Assembly (NCBI GenBank): GCA_001724265.1
Contig: MEDY01000324.1
Span: 1 to 34,272 of the forward strand
Reading direction: 5' to 3'
DNA length: 34,272 nucleotides
Source: Rhizaria sp. SCN 62-66
Taxonomy: Eukaryota > Rhizaria, unplaced
Positions within the stretch are counted from its first letter, which is position 1; every line of letters begins with the position of its first letter. A program made the position numbers and the translations under genes. The notes under the pieces are model-generated. The model worked only from the letters and a program-made list of their open reading frames with translations. It had not been told where the DNA came from and made no database searches. Shown here piece after piece: positions 1 through 9,472 of this stretch.

Positions 1-1
1 C

Positions 2-163
2 GGCAAGGCTGCCTCCGGCAACATCCGCTTCGCCGTCCAGGCCCTCGAGGCCGCCAAGCTCATCGGCAAGAAGGAGGGCCGCACCGGCCGCTTCATCACC
101 GCCGCCGGCCGCCGCGAGCTCGACGTCATCGCCACCACCATGGCCAAGGCTGCTCGCGCGTAA
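2..163 (+). CDS. RPS19: Small-subunit ribosomal protein eS19, C-terminal part (partial at left edge)
   Basis: The window opens inside a coding exon that reads for 53 codons to a TAA stop at 161-163. The translation carries the conserved end of eukaryotic/archaeal eS19: a stretch ending in alanine, serine and glycine, then a helix with QALEAAKLIG, then a basic GRFITAAGRRELD segment matching the final winged-helix strand and helix of the family, then a short basic tail. eS19 is a 40S subunit protein of the head region that is needed for pre-rRNA maturation. Only about the last third of the usual ~145-residue protein is present; the start and any 5' introns lie outside the window. Codon use is strongly GC-ending, as expected for a highly expressed gene here. 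Identification is by recognised family pattern, not by a search. Confidence 0.88.
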   Translation, partial: GKAASGNIRFAVQALEAAKLIGKKEGRTGRFITAAGRRELDVIATTMAKAARA

Positions 164-1159
164 GCACGCTAGCGAGCGCACGAACAAGCAAGCAAGCAGC
201 ACGCAGCGTCGTCGCCGCCCGCCGTGTCCGTTACTCCCCGGACGCGGTGCGCGGCGGCGCGCTCCTGGATGATGGCAACGACTGCTGCAGCGGCTGAGCC
301 GCGTGCACTGTGGCTCCGAAGCCGCCGTCGCGCTGGCGTCGTGTTGTCGCAATCGTTGTCCTCAGCTTCGCAACTGCAGACGCAACACTCACACACATTG
401 AGTGTTGCGACTGCGGTGAGTAGTCTTTGTCTCTGTTTCTGTCCTGTCACAACATGACAGGCAAGTCAGCAACACATCTTCATTCCCCACCGACCTTCCT
501 CTCGCCCGCGGCCGTCACAAAGCGACCGCGGGAGGGACCCTTGAATACAAGCCATACTTAAAATCAAGCTTTCTTTACTCCACGTCTCGCTCTCAAACTG
601 TCATTCACCTGAGGCGCGCATCGCTCTGCTCACGGTCACTGAAACGAAGATTCACTGTTGAAAAGGAGGCGCTAGTAAATCATGACGATATCTAAGTTGA
701 TGCCCAACATAAGATTATGTATCGAAGAAATTAATTGTGACTAAGTTGAATTTATCAGCGTTTCAAGTTTTATGCTCAGTTATGCCATATCGAACGACTG
801 GTCAACCCTTTATTGGGCAATTGTATTGTTTTCGTGGCAACTTGAATACCAATTCCTGTCATAGGTATTGCTGCATGTCATCAATTGCCAACCCAGCAGT
901 ACGTACTAATGCATCAAGCTTTAGAGAATTCTTGAAGAATGCCCCGTATTTTTTTTACAAATTACACAAATGAGTAAAACTATTAAGATAAATTGCATGT
1001 ACGATGCAGCCACGTGGCCGTCACACTCTCGAATCACTGCCCACTTAAACACATATATCGATGAAACCGACATGCTGCGGAATTGAAGTTTATCTCCGAC
1101 AATTAATTATATTCGATGATTTTACACCTGCGTCTCGTTGCGATTCAATGCGATTATAG
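164..1159. other. 3' flank of eS19 and spacer upstream of the PLA2-like gene
   Basis: Bases 164-450 are moderately GC-rich and follow the eS19 stop directly, so they are probably 3' UTR; the short open frames on both strands have no recognisable content. From about 540 the DNA turns AT-rich. One copy of the recurring word CTCACGGTCAC lies at 629-639. A GTACGT at 899-904 matches the local splice-donor consensus. With an AG at 1158-1159 it would join an AT-rich frame starting at ATG 782 in phase to the PLA2-like frame, but the candidate exon (782-898) does not have the GC-rich composition of other exons here. I see no RNA gene. Confidence 0.4.
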
Positions 1160-1309
1160 AGCACTAACACCGCAGCCCCGATCCCCACTGCTTCGTCCAG
1201 TAAGCTCGCGGCCCTGACGACCTTCACCCCCACGACCGAGGCCGAGTTCCACGCCGCCATCACAATCACCGCAAAGCCGGCCCGCGTGCGGACCGCACTG
1301 CTCTCGGCC

Positions 1310-1750
1310 ATGGAGGTGCCGCTGAACGTGCGCGAGCGCGTGCACAAGCCGTGCTCCGCCGAGCGCGCCTGGTCGGCGACGGGCGTGCCCTTCATGCGCT
1401 GGGTCACGGGGACGCGCTACTGCGGGCCCGGCACCGACATCGCCGCTATGGACCGGCTTGGTGGGCCGCGCAACCGGCTTGACTGTCTCTGCCGCGCACA
1501 CGATGTCGAGTACGACGCGATCTCGACACGCGTGCGCAAAGGAGAGCTCACTGCTGGCGCGGCGCAGCGGCTGACGCTGGCGAGCGACAAGCGGCTCGTG
1601 ACGCGCATCAGGGACCTAATGCGCATGGGCGATCCGCAGGTCTCGGCGGAGCTGCTGGCCGTGGTGATCTGGTGCATGCGCGTCAAGGTGCTGTACGAGG
1701 AGCTGCGCAAGTGCGGCAATGACTGCGCAAGCTGCTGCACTATCATGTAA
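1310..1750 (+). CDS. Phospholipase A2-like protein with C-terminal CaaX box
   Basis: The reading frame is open from 1160 to a TAA at 1748-1750; its first in-frame ATG is at 1310 (146 residues). Coding-like composition already begins near 1170, so a 5' exon may be missing (see the preceding spacer). The protein has a YCGPG calcium-loop motif (1418-1432), then a helix with the catalytic-type pair HD followed by Y (RAHDVEY, HD at 1499-1504), then SDK about 28 residues later (Asp at 1586). That order and spacing fit the phospholipase A2 fold, and most resemble the short PLA2-like domains of the parvovirus capsid N-terminus and related viral proteins, rather than disulfide-rich secreted enzymes: the paired cysteines are mostly absent. 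The last residues are SCCTIM; CTIM is a good farnesylation CaaX box, and the neighbouring cysteine could be palmitoylated. This suggests a membrane-anchored cytosolic lipase-like protein. Activity is inferred. Whether it is an ancient viral capture or a cellular gene is open. Confidence 0.62.
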   Translation: MEVPLNVRERVHKPCSAERAWSATGVPFMRWVTGTRYCGPGTDIAAMDRLGGPRNRLDCLCRAHDVEYDAISTRVRKGELTAGAAQRLTLASDKRLVTRIRDLMRMGDPQVSAELLAVVIWCMRVKVLYEELRKCGNDCASCCTIM

Positions 1751-2688
1751 GCATCAGGAGCAGCGGTGTCTGTGTGCAACTTGTTTGTAACAACATTATA
1801 GTCAAAAGCTAAAAAACAAACTCATAATGAAAAGTAATGAGAACTCATAATGAAAAGTAATGAGAACGAAATGTGAACTAAAAACCCTGTGATAACGTGA
1901 AAAACGCCAACTACTGCAATCCACTTCAAGTTGTTGGAGTGTGTCGGTGTACATTTTTCCAATTTGTGAACTGAAGTGCAACTTAAAACAACGCACTTCC
2001 CTGTGACTCCTGTGTTTTTAACCACAGTTTTGTCTGTTGTATTGCGATTTGATTTGCTGACTGTTGCAGAAGACAATCATATCCTTTGTGAGTGTGTATG
2101 CGTCAACATCAAATCTCCACTTTTGAAACCTTGTTTGCAACGTGTAAAGTTTTGTCGTTACGCTGTATGACAGTAGCTATAGCTAATGTTATACGTAACA
2201 ACCAATTTGATCAAGTCTGATATTCCGAACTAACTGTGCACTTGCGAAGAGTGACTTTCAACACGATCATATCGAAGGCAATACAACATCAACATTGATC
2301 CATGGTTCAGTTCACATGAAGGCGAGCAGAGATATGTCATGTCGAATCATGCGAGTGTTAAGGATTATTATGTATTCGTACTTTAGCAGGCTTAATTACC
2401 TCACCATGACGCTTTGCAGTCAGGCACTGAGTGCAGCGCAGCAAAGCGTAGCGTTGCAATTGCGGAGCCGGCCCGGGCCCGCTGTAGGCACAAGTACATG
2501 CGTATTGCAGTCGCAGCGCCAGCTGTCACAGCGACAGCCAGTGCGGCAGCCACCGTGGCAGCGCCTGTGTGTGTGACTGCAACTGCAACAGTGACAATCA
2601 AGTCACGGAGCAAGCCGCAGCAAATATGAGATTGTTTAGGAAGGGGGTTGCACATGGGTGCGCGGGGAGGTACAGTGTGTCGCGGCGC
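1751..2688. other. Convergent spacer between the PLA2-like gene and RPB10
   Basis: This stretch lies between two genes that point at each other, so it should hold both 3' UTRs. It is AT-rich apart from about 2400-2620, which is richer in GC with many GCA/TGC triplets and is open on both strands. No translation there matches a family I know. I see nothing else besides the 23-bp duplication listed separately. Confidence 0.4.
1820..1865. repeat. Perfect 23-bp tandem duplication
   Basis: Two adjacent identical 23-base units (1820-1842 and 1843-1865), AT-rich and containing ATAATGAAAAGTAATGAG, lie 70 bases beyond the PLA2-like stop codon. No third copy is present. This is a simple recent duplication in presumed 3' UTR or spacer DNA. 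Confidence 0.9.
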
Positions 2689-3073
2689 TCAGTTGTGAGT
2701 CTGGCCGCCGATCTGGACGGCGGGGACCGAGGTGGGGGGCTGGAGCGGGTTGTAGTTAAGCAGCTTGTCGATGAGGTCGACGTGCGCCAGCAGCATGCGG
2801 CGGCAGCAGTAGCGGTTAAGGCCCAGCGCGGTCATCGCGGAGCTGTGCGGTGCAGAGAAATAAAGAAAGACACAAGAGATAGTGGGGCAAATGTGAGCAC
2901 AACAGAGAGGGCATGGCGTTGCACTACGGGCGAGAGAACAGAGAGTAGAAATGAATGTCGGGATGAGGGATAACATACCCCTCAGTGTGGTTGGAAGCAA
3001 TGAGCTCAAGGTAGCGCTCGTACTTGTTGCCGGTGACCTTGCCGCAGGTGAAGCAGCGAACGGGGATGATCAT
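2689..3073 (-). CDS. RPB10: RNA polymerases I, II and III subunit RPABC5 (Rpb10)
   Basis: Two exons on the minus strand: 3073-2979 (ATG to phase 2) and 2842-2689 (to TGA), joined across a 136-base intron with donor GTATGT and an AG acceptor. The spliced frame is 82 residues. It begins [13 protein letters not shown], the hallmark N-terminus of Rpb10, and continues with [19 protein letters not shown] and a KLLNYNPL end. The zinc ligands are visible as C7, C10, C44 and C45 in the atypical CX2C...CC arrangement of this family. Rpb10 is a shared core subunit that stabilises the Rpb2-Rpb3-Rpb11 assembly platform in all three nuclear polymerases. Typical length is about 67-71 residues; this one has roughly a dozen extra C-terminal residues ([16 protein letters not shown]). 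The small first exon was recognised from the conserved start. It is divergent from the next gene, with 420 bases between the start codons. Confidence 0.95.
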
Positions 3074-3493
3074 CTGGAGAAGCGGAAGAGGGAAGGTAAT
3101 AGAGGTGAGGCCGAGGTCGAAAGCAGCGGGACGGTGACAGGAAAATAGAAGTGGTTGCAGGGCGATTTTTGGAACACTAAAAGATCGACAAGTACAGATA
3201 GAGCGGTATTAATATGAATATTGAATCCAAGAAATACTGACGAGTCTCCAGCGCACTAGGCACCTTCAAAGATGGCCCCATCGCGCTCCGAAGCCGACTC
3301 ACAGTCGCAACTCCGACTGGTGGTGCAACCAAAAGGACTGTGCGCACCCTTAGACGAGTGGGTGGTTCGACTGAGACAATCTCTCGAGCTTCTGTGCAGC
3401 TGCTATGACCGTCGTATGCGCATATGGCTTATTTCCGTGATTGTTCTCACCGCGTTCTTTCTTGACAATTCTTCCCATCCTTAGTTAAAGCAG
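3074..3493. other. Divergent spacer between RPB10 and the 84-residue protein gene
   Basis: These 420 bases separate two start codons on opposite strands and so should carry both promoters. The right half is pyrimidine-rich on the plus strand. I do not see a clear TATA box. An open frame from 3272 has no recognisable content, although a leader exon for the right-hand gene cannot be excluded because its ATG directly follows an AG (3492-3493). Confidence 0.35.
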
Positions 3494-4040
3494 ATGTCCA
3501 TCGGCTCGAACTTCGTGAACAACTTCGTACGTCCCAGCTCCACACTCAACGCCCACCTTCTATTGTCTGCCCACGGCCTCTATCAGCATCCTGGGATCTC
3601 AAATCACGGTCGTATAATTCCTCACATTATATATAATGCATCTCTCTTTGTCGCCTTTGCTCCGTCCCCTGCAGCTCGCTTCTAAGCCCGCCCCCGTTGA
3701 CGTTGTCCCCAAGCCTGTCAGCTACTCGAGCTTCGCTGCCACCCGCGAGTGCCTCGTCCGCGTCACCGCCCGCAACATCGGCTTTGGCAACTACCTCCCC
3801 GCTGTCGCCATCCTCGGCGGCTTCGTACGTATCTCCCCCTTGTTCCCGCCCACTCGCGTCGCCTCTCTCCCGCGTCCGCTCTGCTGCTCGCTTCCCAACC
3901 AACGTGTCTTTCATTACGCGCACCTCACGACTTTTCTTGTGTCTCGCCCCTGCTTCCCCTTGCCGTAGTTCCTTTACCCCGCTCTGACTGAGCCCTTCAA
4001 GTACCGCGTCGGCCTCCCCTCCACCTACAAGCCCGAGTAA
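3494..4040 (+). CDS. Small single-helix membrane protein, 84 residues (three exons)
   Basis: Exons 3494-3526, 3675-3824 and 3969-4040 are separated by introns of 148 and 144 bases, both with GTACGT donors and CAG or TAG acceptors, all in phase 0. The spliced product has 84 residues and ends in TAA. It has a short N-terminus (MSIGSNFVNNF), a proline-rich segment, an RECLVRVTARN amphipathic stretch, one hydrophobic segment at about residues 50-66 (YLPAVAILGGFFLYPAL), and a C-terminus ending in RVGLPSTYKPE. The size, the single helix and the basic residue before it resemble accessory subunits of mitochondrial inner-membrane complexes such as ATP synthase or complexes I and IV. I do not recognise a specific family, so that role is a guess. 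Exon composition, phase and donors make the gene model itself solid. Confidence 0.7.
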
Positions 4041-5377
4041 GCGCGCCGCGCCGCAGCTACAAACACGCGAGCTCACAAAGCATGATTTTTGCTCTCCGTG
4101 TTTGACTCCACCAATCAACCAACTATCGCTCTCCCGCTCTCTCTATCGCCCACAGCTGCCTTCTGCATGACCGCGCTCGCGTGGCTGCGGTGGCGCTCGT
4201 GCGCAGAGGCGGTGGCGACAGCGCACGCGACTTTAGTAACCGCTCAAAGCCGCTGCTGTTGCAGTCCCCTCTGTGTTGCTGCCTCCTCAGCCTTGCGTTT
4301 CCTGCTTCCCTGCTCTCCCGGACTTCGACTCTTTCTGTTTCCCCGCCGCTGCCGAGCAACTGTGCGCGCGCCACGCCCGTTTGGCGTCGGCGTCGCCTGT
4401 ACAGCCCACGGCACCGCGACTCACTGCACCTCACTCAACAGCACTCGCGCACGCTGTGCTGATGCTGATGTTGCTGCTGCAGCGTGTCACGGCGTTCGGC
4501 GTTGTCGCCTGGATAGGAGAAGTATGGATGGAAACGCACCCAGCTGCGTCGGGACCCCGTTTCGCCGCGCTATTTAACCTGGAAAGCGCCCGCTCTGTCG
4601 CCTACATGTGCTCAGTAGCGGTCGCTGACTGAACCCTTATGAATCGTGGGATATAACCACGTCTAATACATAATAAATACTGCAAATATCGTGGAAGATA
4701 ACTATTTATATTTCATATGTCAATCATACACTCTATAAGCTGTGTCTAGCTCGTCAAGCTCAATTGCTCAAGCCAATCTAGTCTGCCGGTGGGATGGGCT
4801 GAGCATATCAAACCTTGATTCAGTTTCCCAGTTCGTCACGTCAAACGATCGTCGGCAACGCGCTGGTGTTTGCTGCACGCGAAAATCCGCGTATTTGTTA
4901 ATATTTCTTTTTGTAAGCCCTGTAGCTGCAGTTTCTTGGGCTCTCAATACGGGTTCTTCTTTTGCCCCAATGACAATTGCGACTGCTTCGTCCTTAGTTC
5001 TTCTATCCTCCTTTCACAGCTCCATTAAGTGAATGCTCGTCGCAGTATGGGATTGTTTGATGTATTAATGCTTATATGCACCCCTTTGTCTGCTCAGTTT
5101 AGCTGCCATGTTGCCTCATCTTGTGTAGTAACCTTGATAAGATTCACCCAACGCATCCTCCCTCTCTTGAACACTCGTTCGTCTCGCCCTATCATTACCT
5201 CAACTTACGGTGCCCGCTCTTGTTCATGTATTCATCGTTTTGTTTCTTGTAGACACACTTTTCTAGCACCTGCAGTGCCTATCTAGCTGCAACGCAGTCC
5301 CGCAAACAACGCACACCACATACGCAGTACCTGCTCTGCTTTGCTCTGCTCTCTGAAGAGTCTCCCCGCGTCGCACC
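4041..5377. other. Spacer between the 84-residue protein gene and the kinase gene
   Basis: Bases 4150-4640 are unusually GC-rich for a spacer and stay open in more than one frame, yet no translation shows conserved features or a plausible start and splice pattern. They could be a long 3' UTR, a decayed gene or a non-coding transcript. From 4640 to 5280 the DNA is AT-rich and, near its right end, pyrimidine-rich on the plus strand, as expected for the promoter and 5' UTR of the kinase. No RNA gene or repeat was recognised. Confidence 0.35.
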
Positions 5378-7915
5378 ATGGGCCAGGAGATTAGCATGCA
5401 GGCGAACACGCCCTTCACCATCGCGGGCCGTCAGGTCCAGATGGTGCGCAAGATTGCCGAGGGCGGCTACTCGTTCGTCTACTTGGTCGAGGACGTCGAC
5501 CGCCGCGGGACCTACTACGCGCTTAAGCGCTGCGTCACGGGCGACGCCGCGCAGGAGGACCTCGTTCGCAAGGAAATCGACGTCATGACCGCGCTCTGCA
5601 CGCCCAATAACCCGTACTTGGTGCCGTTTTACGGCTTCCTGAAGCGTCCGCCGACGGAGCGCGGCGGCGCGAGCGAATACTGCCTGCTGATGGAGTATTG
5701 CTCCAAGGGCAGCGTGATCCACGAGATGCAGGCCGTGATGGACCAGCGCAAGCGGCTGCATGAGACCAAGACGTTTGTCATCTGGGACGCGGCGCTGCGC
5801 GGCGTGCGCAGCTTGCACGAGGCCAGCCCGCCCGTAGCGCACCGCGACATCAAGGTCGAGAACATCCTCCTCGCCGACGACGGCAAGTACAAGCTCTGCG
5901 ACTTCGGTTCCTGCGTGCACGAAGTGGTGACCGTGGGCAACTCGTCGGCGCTGCACCTGGAGCAGGAGCGCATCCAGCGCCACTCGACGGAGATGTACCG
6001 GGCGCCCGAAATGTGCGACCTCTACCGCGCGCGCTCCAACAACTGGCCCATCGGCGAAAAGGTCGACATCTGGGCCCTGGGCTGCGTGCTGTTTATGCTG
6101 ACGCACTTCCGCCACCCTTTCGAGGACGGCGGCGTGCTGGGTATCCTCTCGGGCAAGCTCGAGATCCCTGTCCGCAGCGGCTACTCTAAGTACGCCAACT
6201 ACCTCATCTCGCGCTGCTTCACCATGGACCCGCGCCAGCGGCCGTCGGCGGCGGAGCTTAGTGAGATCACGCAGTCCTGGCGCGTGTTCCTCGCCACCAA
6301 GGGGCAGCGCCACGGCAGCGACGTTATCGCCGCCGACGTCGAGGCGCTTGTGCCCGGCGTCATTTGCGCCGCCGCGAGCTCCAGCAGCAACTCGAACGCG
6401 TCGTTCAGTGCTAACAACAACAGCAACGCCAACGCCGCCGCCCCCAAGCCCGCCGCGCGCCCGGTGCCCAGGCCCGTCGCTCAGCCGCAGCAGCAGCAGC
6501 AGCAGCAGGCTGCCGGGGGCGCGGACGCCGCGTTCGACGTCGAGTGGAGCGACGACGACAACGACACGGCAGCCGCCGCCGCCGCCAAGCCTGCGCAGAA
6601 GACGCTCGCCCCGCCACGCTCCGCCGCCTCCGCGGCCGCCGCTCCCTCGACGCCCTCGCAGAGCTTCAACGCCGGCGCGGCGGGAGCCAACGCGAGTTTC
6701 GGCGCCGGGGCTAGCTTCGGCTCCCCGACCGCGAGCATGAACCTGCCCGGCGCCAACTCGGGCCGCTCGCGGCTGCGCGCGCAACACCAGCAGCAGGTCC
6801 TGGGCACGCCCTCCGCCTCCTTCTCGCAAAACAATAACAACAATCACAGTGGCGCGGCCCACGGCGCGTTCGGCGGCGCGAGCGCGGCCGTTGAACCGCC
6901 CGCGCTGTTGCCGCAACCCTCGGCCGGCGGCGGGTCGAGCGTGTTCGACATCCTGCACGTCGACGAGTTCACGCGCAACACCACGACGATGCACCACAGC
7001 AACAACAGTGGCAGTGGTAACGGCGGCAACGGTGCTGCCAACGGCGACGACGGCTGGGGCGCGTTCTACGCCGCCGGCTTCGGCGACTTTGCCTCTGCCA
7101 ACGCAAACGCAAACAACAACAACAATGGCATCGGCAGTAGCAGCGCTACTGGCGCTGGCGCTGGCACTGGTGCTGGTGGCGCGGGCCCGCCGTCTGGCCG
7201 CAGCTCGCCGGTGCCACAGCCGCCGAGCCGGACGGGCAGCGTGCAGTCGCAGCAGGCGCAGACCAACTCGCAACAGTTGCGGCAGCCCGCGCAGCCGCAG
7301 TCGCAGGCGCCCTCACAGCTCGTGCGCGCGTCCCCGGCCCCGTCGGGGTCCCCGGCGCCGTCGGTGGCGCTGGCCAACAACGCGCTCGCCAGCATCGGCG
7401 GCTCGCCTTTCACGGCCCCGCGCACGCTGCGTCGCCAGGAGTCGCACAACAGCGCCGCCTCGGTGCCCCACGCCGCGTCCAACGTCAACTCCAACGTGAG
7501 CGAGGCGGGCGACCTGGCCTCGCCGCTGCCGGGGGACGCCGGGGCCGCGGGCATTACCGTGAGCGTGAGCAGTGGGGGCGCGGTTTCGACCGCGCAGAGC
7601 CGCATGGCCGCACGCAACAGGATCTCTGCGTCCGCGGACCCCGGCGTGCTGAGCCGCGCGATGCAGGCGCACCACAACCAGCAGCATCAGCAGCAGCTGC
7701 AGGTGCCGAGCGCCGCGACAGGCCGGGCCGCGCTGGCGCACAGCCACAGCGCAAACTTCGGCTCGCACAGTGGCCATGGCCACGGCAACGGCGCGGCGGC
7801 GCTGGTGACGCACTCGGAGCCGTCGACGCCGAACCTGATCGATATCCTCAGCGCGCCGAGCCAGGCGCCGCCGCCGCAGCAGCAGGGCGTGCTCGACCTC
7901 AGTATGTTTAACTGA
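5378..7915 (+). CDS. NAK/AAK1-GAK-type serine/threonine protein kinase with long low-complexity tail
   Basis: A single exon of 845 residues starts at an ATG in a good context (CACCATGG). The kinase domain covers about residues 15-305: glycine loop EGGYSFVYLV (28-37), lysine K50 in YALK, helix-C glutamate E66, catalytic HRDIKVEN (H155-N162), DFG 175-177 and APE 209-211. All catalytic residues are present. The loop sequence, the activation segment with HSTEMYRAPEM and the DIWALGCVLFML block fit the Numb-associated kinase family (AAK1, GAK, BIKE, Ark1/Prk1), which phosphorylates clathrin adaptors and endocytic proteins. The remaining 540 residues are rich in Ala, Gly, Ser, Gln and Asn. They contain WGAF (560-563) and FGDF (568-571); the latter fits the gamma-ear/GGA-ear binding pattern. 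Met-Gly-Gln-Glu at the start could be N-myristoylated. A role in clathrin traffic is inferred from family and motifs. The closest paralogue is uncertain. Confidence 0.88.
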   Translation: MGQEISMQANTPFTIAGRQVQMVRKIAEGGYSFVYLVEDVDRRGTYYALKRCVTGDAAQEDLVRKEIDVMTALCTPNNPYLVPFYGFLKRPPTERGGASEYCLLMEYCSKGSVIHEMQAVMDQRKRLHETKTFVIWDAALRGVRSLHEASPPVAHRDIKVENILLADDGKYKLCDFGSCVHEVVTVGNSSALHLEQERIQRHSTEMYRAPEMCDLYRARSNNWPIGEKVDIWALGCVLFMLTHFRHPFEDGGVLGILSGKLEIPVRSGYSKYANYLISRCFTMDPRQRPSAAELSEITQSWRVFLATKGQRHGSDVIAADVEALVPGVICAAASSSSNSNASFSANNNSNANAAAPKPAARPVPRPVAQPQQQQQQQAAGGADAAFDVEWSDDDNDTAAAAAAKPAQKTLAPPRSAASAAAAPSTPSQSFNAGAAGANASFGAGASFGSPTASMNLPGANSGRSRLRAQHQQQVLGTPSASFSQNNNNNHSGAAHGAFGGASAAVEPPALLPQPSAGGGSSVFDILHVDEFTRNTTTMHHSNNSGSGNGGNGAANGDDGWGAFYAAGFGDFASANANANNNNNGIGSSSATGAGAGTGAGGAGPPSGRSSPVPQPPSRTGSVQSQQAQTNSQQLRQPAQPQSQAPSQLVRASPAPSGSPAPSVALANNALASIGGSPFTAPRTLRRQESHNSAASVPHAASNVNSNVSEAGDLASPLPGDAGAAGITVSVSSGGAVSTAQSRMAARNRISASADPGVLSRAMQAHHNQQHQQQLQVPSAATGRAALAHSHSANFGSHSGHGHGNGAAALVTHSEPSTPNLIDILSAPSQAPPPQQQGVLDLSMFN

Positions 7916-9472
7916 TGACACTGCCAAACTGCGATCGAGTGAATCGCACGTGAAGCTTGAATAATAAGAAAACGTTTTGTTTGATTATTTGATAACACGT
8001 GTTCTTTATTTGTTTTATTAACAATATCATTAGCTTGTAGATCTTGCGACTGTTCTGATTCTGCTTATCCCTGCACCAAGTGTTACACACCAATTCAGCA
8101 TTTACTCGCTTGAGAACCCGTCGCAGATTGGTCTCACCCACTGACACCGACACAGGTTTGCTCTCAATTATCATACACACTGCACTATTTCTCTTCGTCT
8201 TCGTTTCCTAACTCGGCCGAACTCACTGTCATGGGTGACCGTGAGTGGGTGCATATTCTAAAGCTGTTTATCTCAATCTCAACATCTTGACTCGATGTAG
8301 AATTAATCAAAGATATATAAATTGACATGGATTATATAGACATCAATGTACATTTCCTATAGTGCTTCATCACATCTGAGGTTTGGGAGGCGAGGCCCAT
8401 GCCTGTTTACAACGCAATCGAACGCGCCCGGAAGCGTCGTTACACGCGTGAGCTCTAGCCAGCAAATGCCATGTATGCCACTATCTTTCCCCACAGCCCG
8501 GCCTTTGCCGATGCGGCCGCTCGATTAGAGGCGCAATCCATCAGCTTCGGCGCGGCCTACCGCGTCATAATTGCAGTTTGGCTACAGTTGGAGTCACGTT
8601 CTGACAACTGTCGATATCGCTTGTGAGGCCGGAAAGAAGCACAACTGCATCCATAGCAGCCGCTCAGACTGACTGTGTTGCGTCACTTGCAAGGAGATGT
8701 ACTCGGGTGCTCGTGTATACGTAGCTCGGATCGTGCACCTTGCATGCTGGGTTTTGTAGGAGTAATATGTGTCGAAAGATGTGTGAAAAACACTCATGTG
8801 TGAAAACACTCAGGGCGAAATGTACACAAGTGTTTAAGTCTAAGATGTCTTCATCGCAAAAATAAATAAGCTAAATGTCGCCTACGCGAGTAAGCATGTT
8901 CGTTCGAGTACATTAGTACCTGGGACTCATGCGCATTGCAACGTCATGTCAACAGAAGGTTTAAATGAAGAATAAAACATGTTTTTAAGTTCCAGCGTAT
9001 GACCCGGTCCCGGTCATTCGATCTTGTGTTACCGACAGCTACCCGCTAGAAACCGGTGAATCTAAAGTGGTGTATCATGTCATGTAGCATGGTGAAGCAA
9101 GATGCTGTTGTTTCAACGTAGCGAGTGTGTTTTGAATCAAACACTTTGAAAATATTGTGAGTGTATAACGACCCTAGTCTTACTCAAAACTAAATAATCA
9201 CATAATGTACTTGTAGTACAGTACAACTACACAAATGAACAAACACACAACATTCATGTCAACAAACAGATTCGTACTCGCTTTCGTCGAGGTCCAAATC
9301 TCTGTTGCAGCAGACACTGCGGCCTGCCAGTACGGCCAAGGCCTTCACTTAAACCGTCACTTGAAAGCGGTTTATGCTAATTCTGTAACACTTGACTCGT
9401 GCAGATCCGGAAGTACTGTCCGTTTGTTACCTATTTGTTCGTTGTTGCTTGTTCACCGAGATACTCTTACTG
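7916..9472. other. Convergent spacer between the kinase and the CSN2-like gene
   Basis: AT-rich DNA of about 1.5 kb between two genes whose 3' ends face each other. It contains one intergenic copy of GGTGACCGTGAG at 8234-8245, and a coding-like fragment at 8363-8626 listed separately. The rest, including 8650-9470, shows no open frame with recognisable content, no repeat and no RNA gene that I could see. Confidence 0.4.
8363..8626 (+). pseudogene. Possible decayed exon with one in-frame TAG
   Basis: This island is richer in GC than the flanking spacer. One plus-strand frame runs from 8363 to a TGA at 8624-8626, broken only by TAG at 8456-8458. Before the stop it reads IERARKRRYTREL; after it there is an alanine-rich helix-like stretch (AFADAAARLEAQ) and then AYRVIIAVWLQLE. 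I do not recognise the family. It may be the remnant of a gene or transposon, or a chance frame. Splice signals flanking it are unconvincing. Confidence 0.25.

Noticed and set aside
737-973. A 78-codon open frame upstream of the PLA2-like gene, taken as a gene in its own right
   Set aside because: AT-rich, with a GTG start and no family features. Part of it (782-898) could be a 5' exon of the PLA2-like gene, but the evidence is only one donor-like GTACGT.
5279-7273. A 664-codon open frame on the minus strand across the kinase gene
   Set aside because: It is the antisense shadow of a GC-rich exon; its Arg/Ala-rich sequence has no family features, while the plus strand has a complete kinase.
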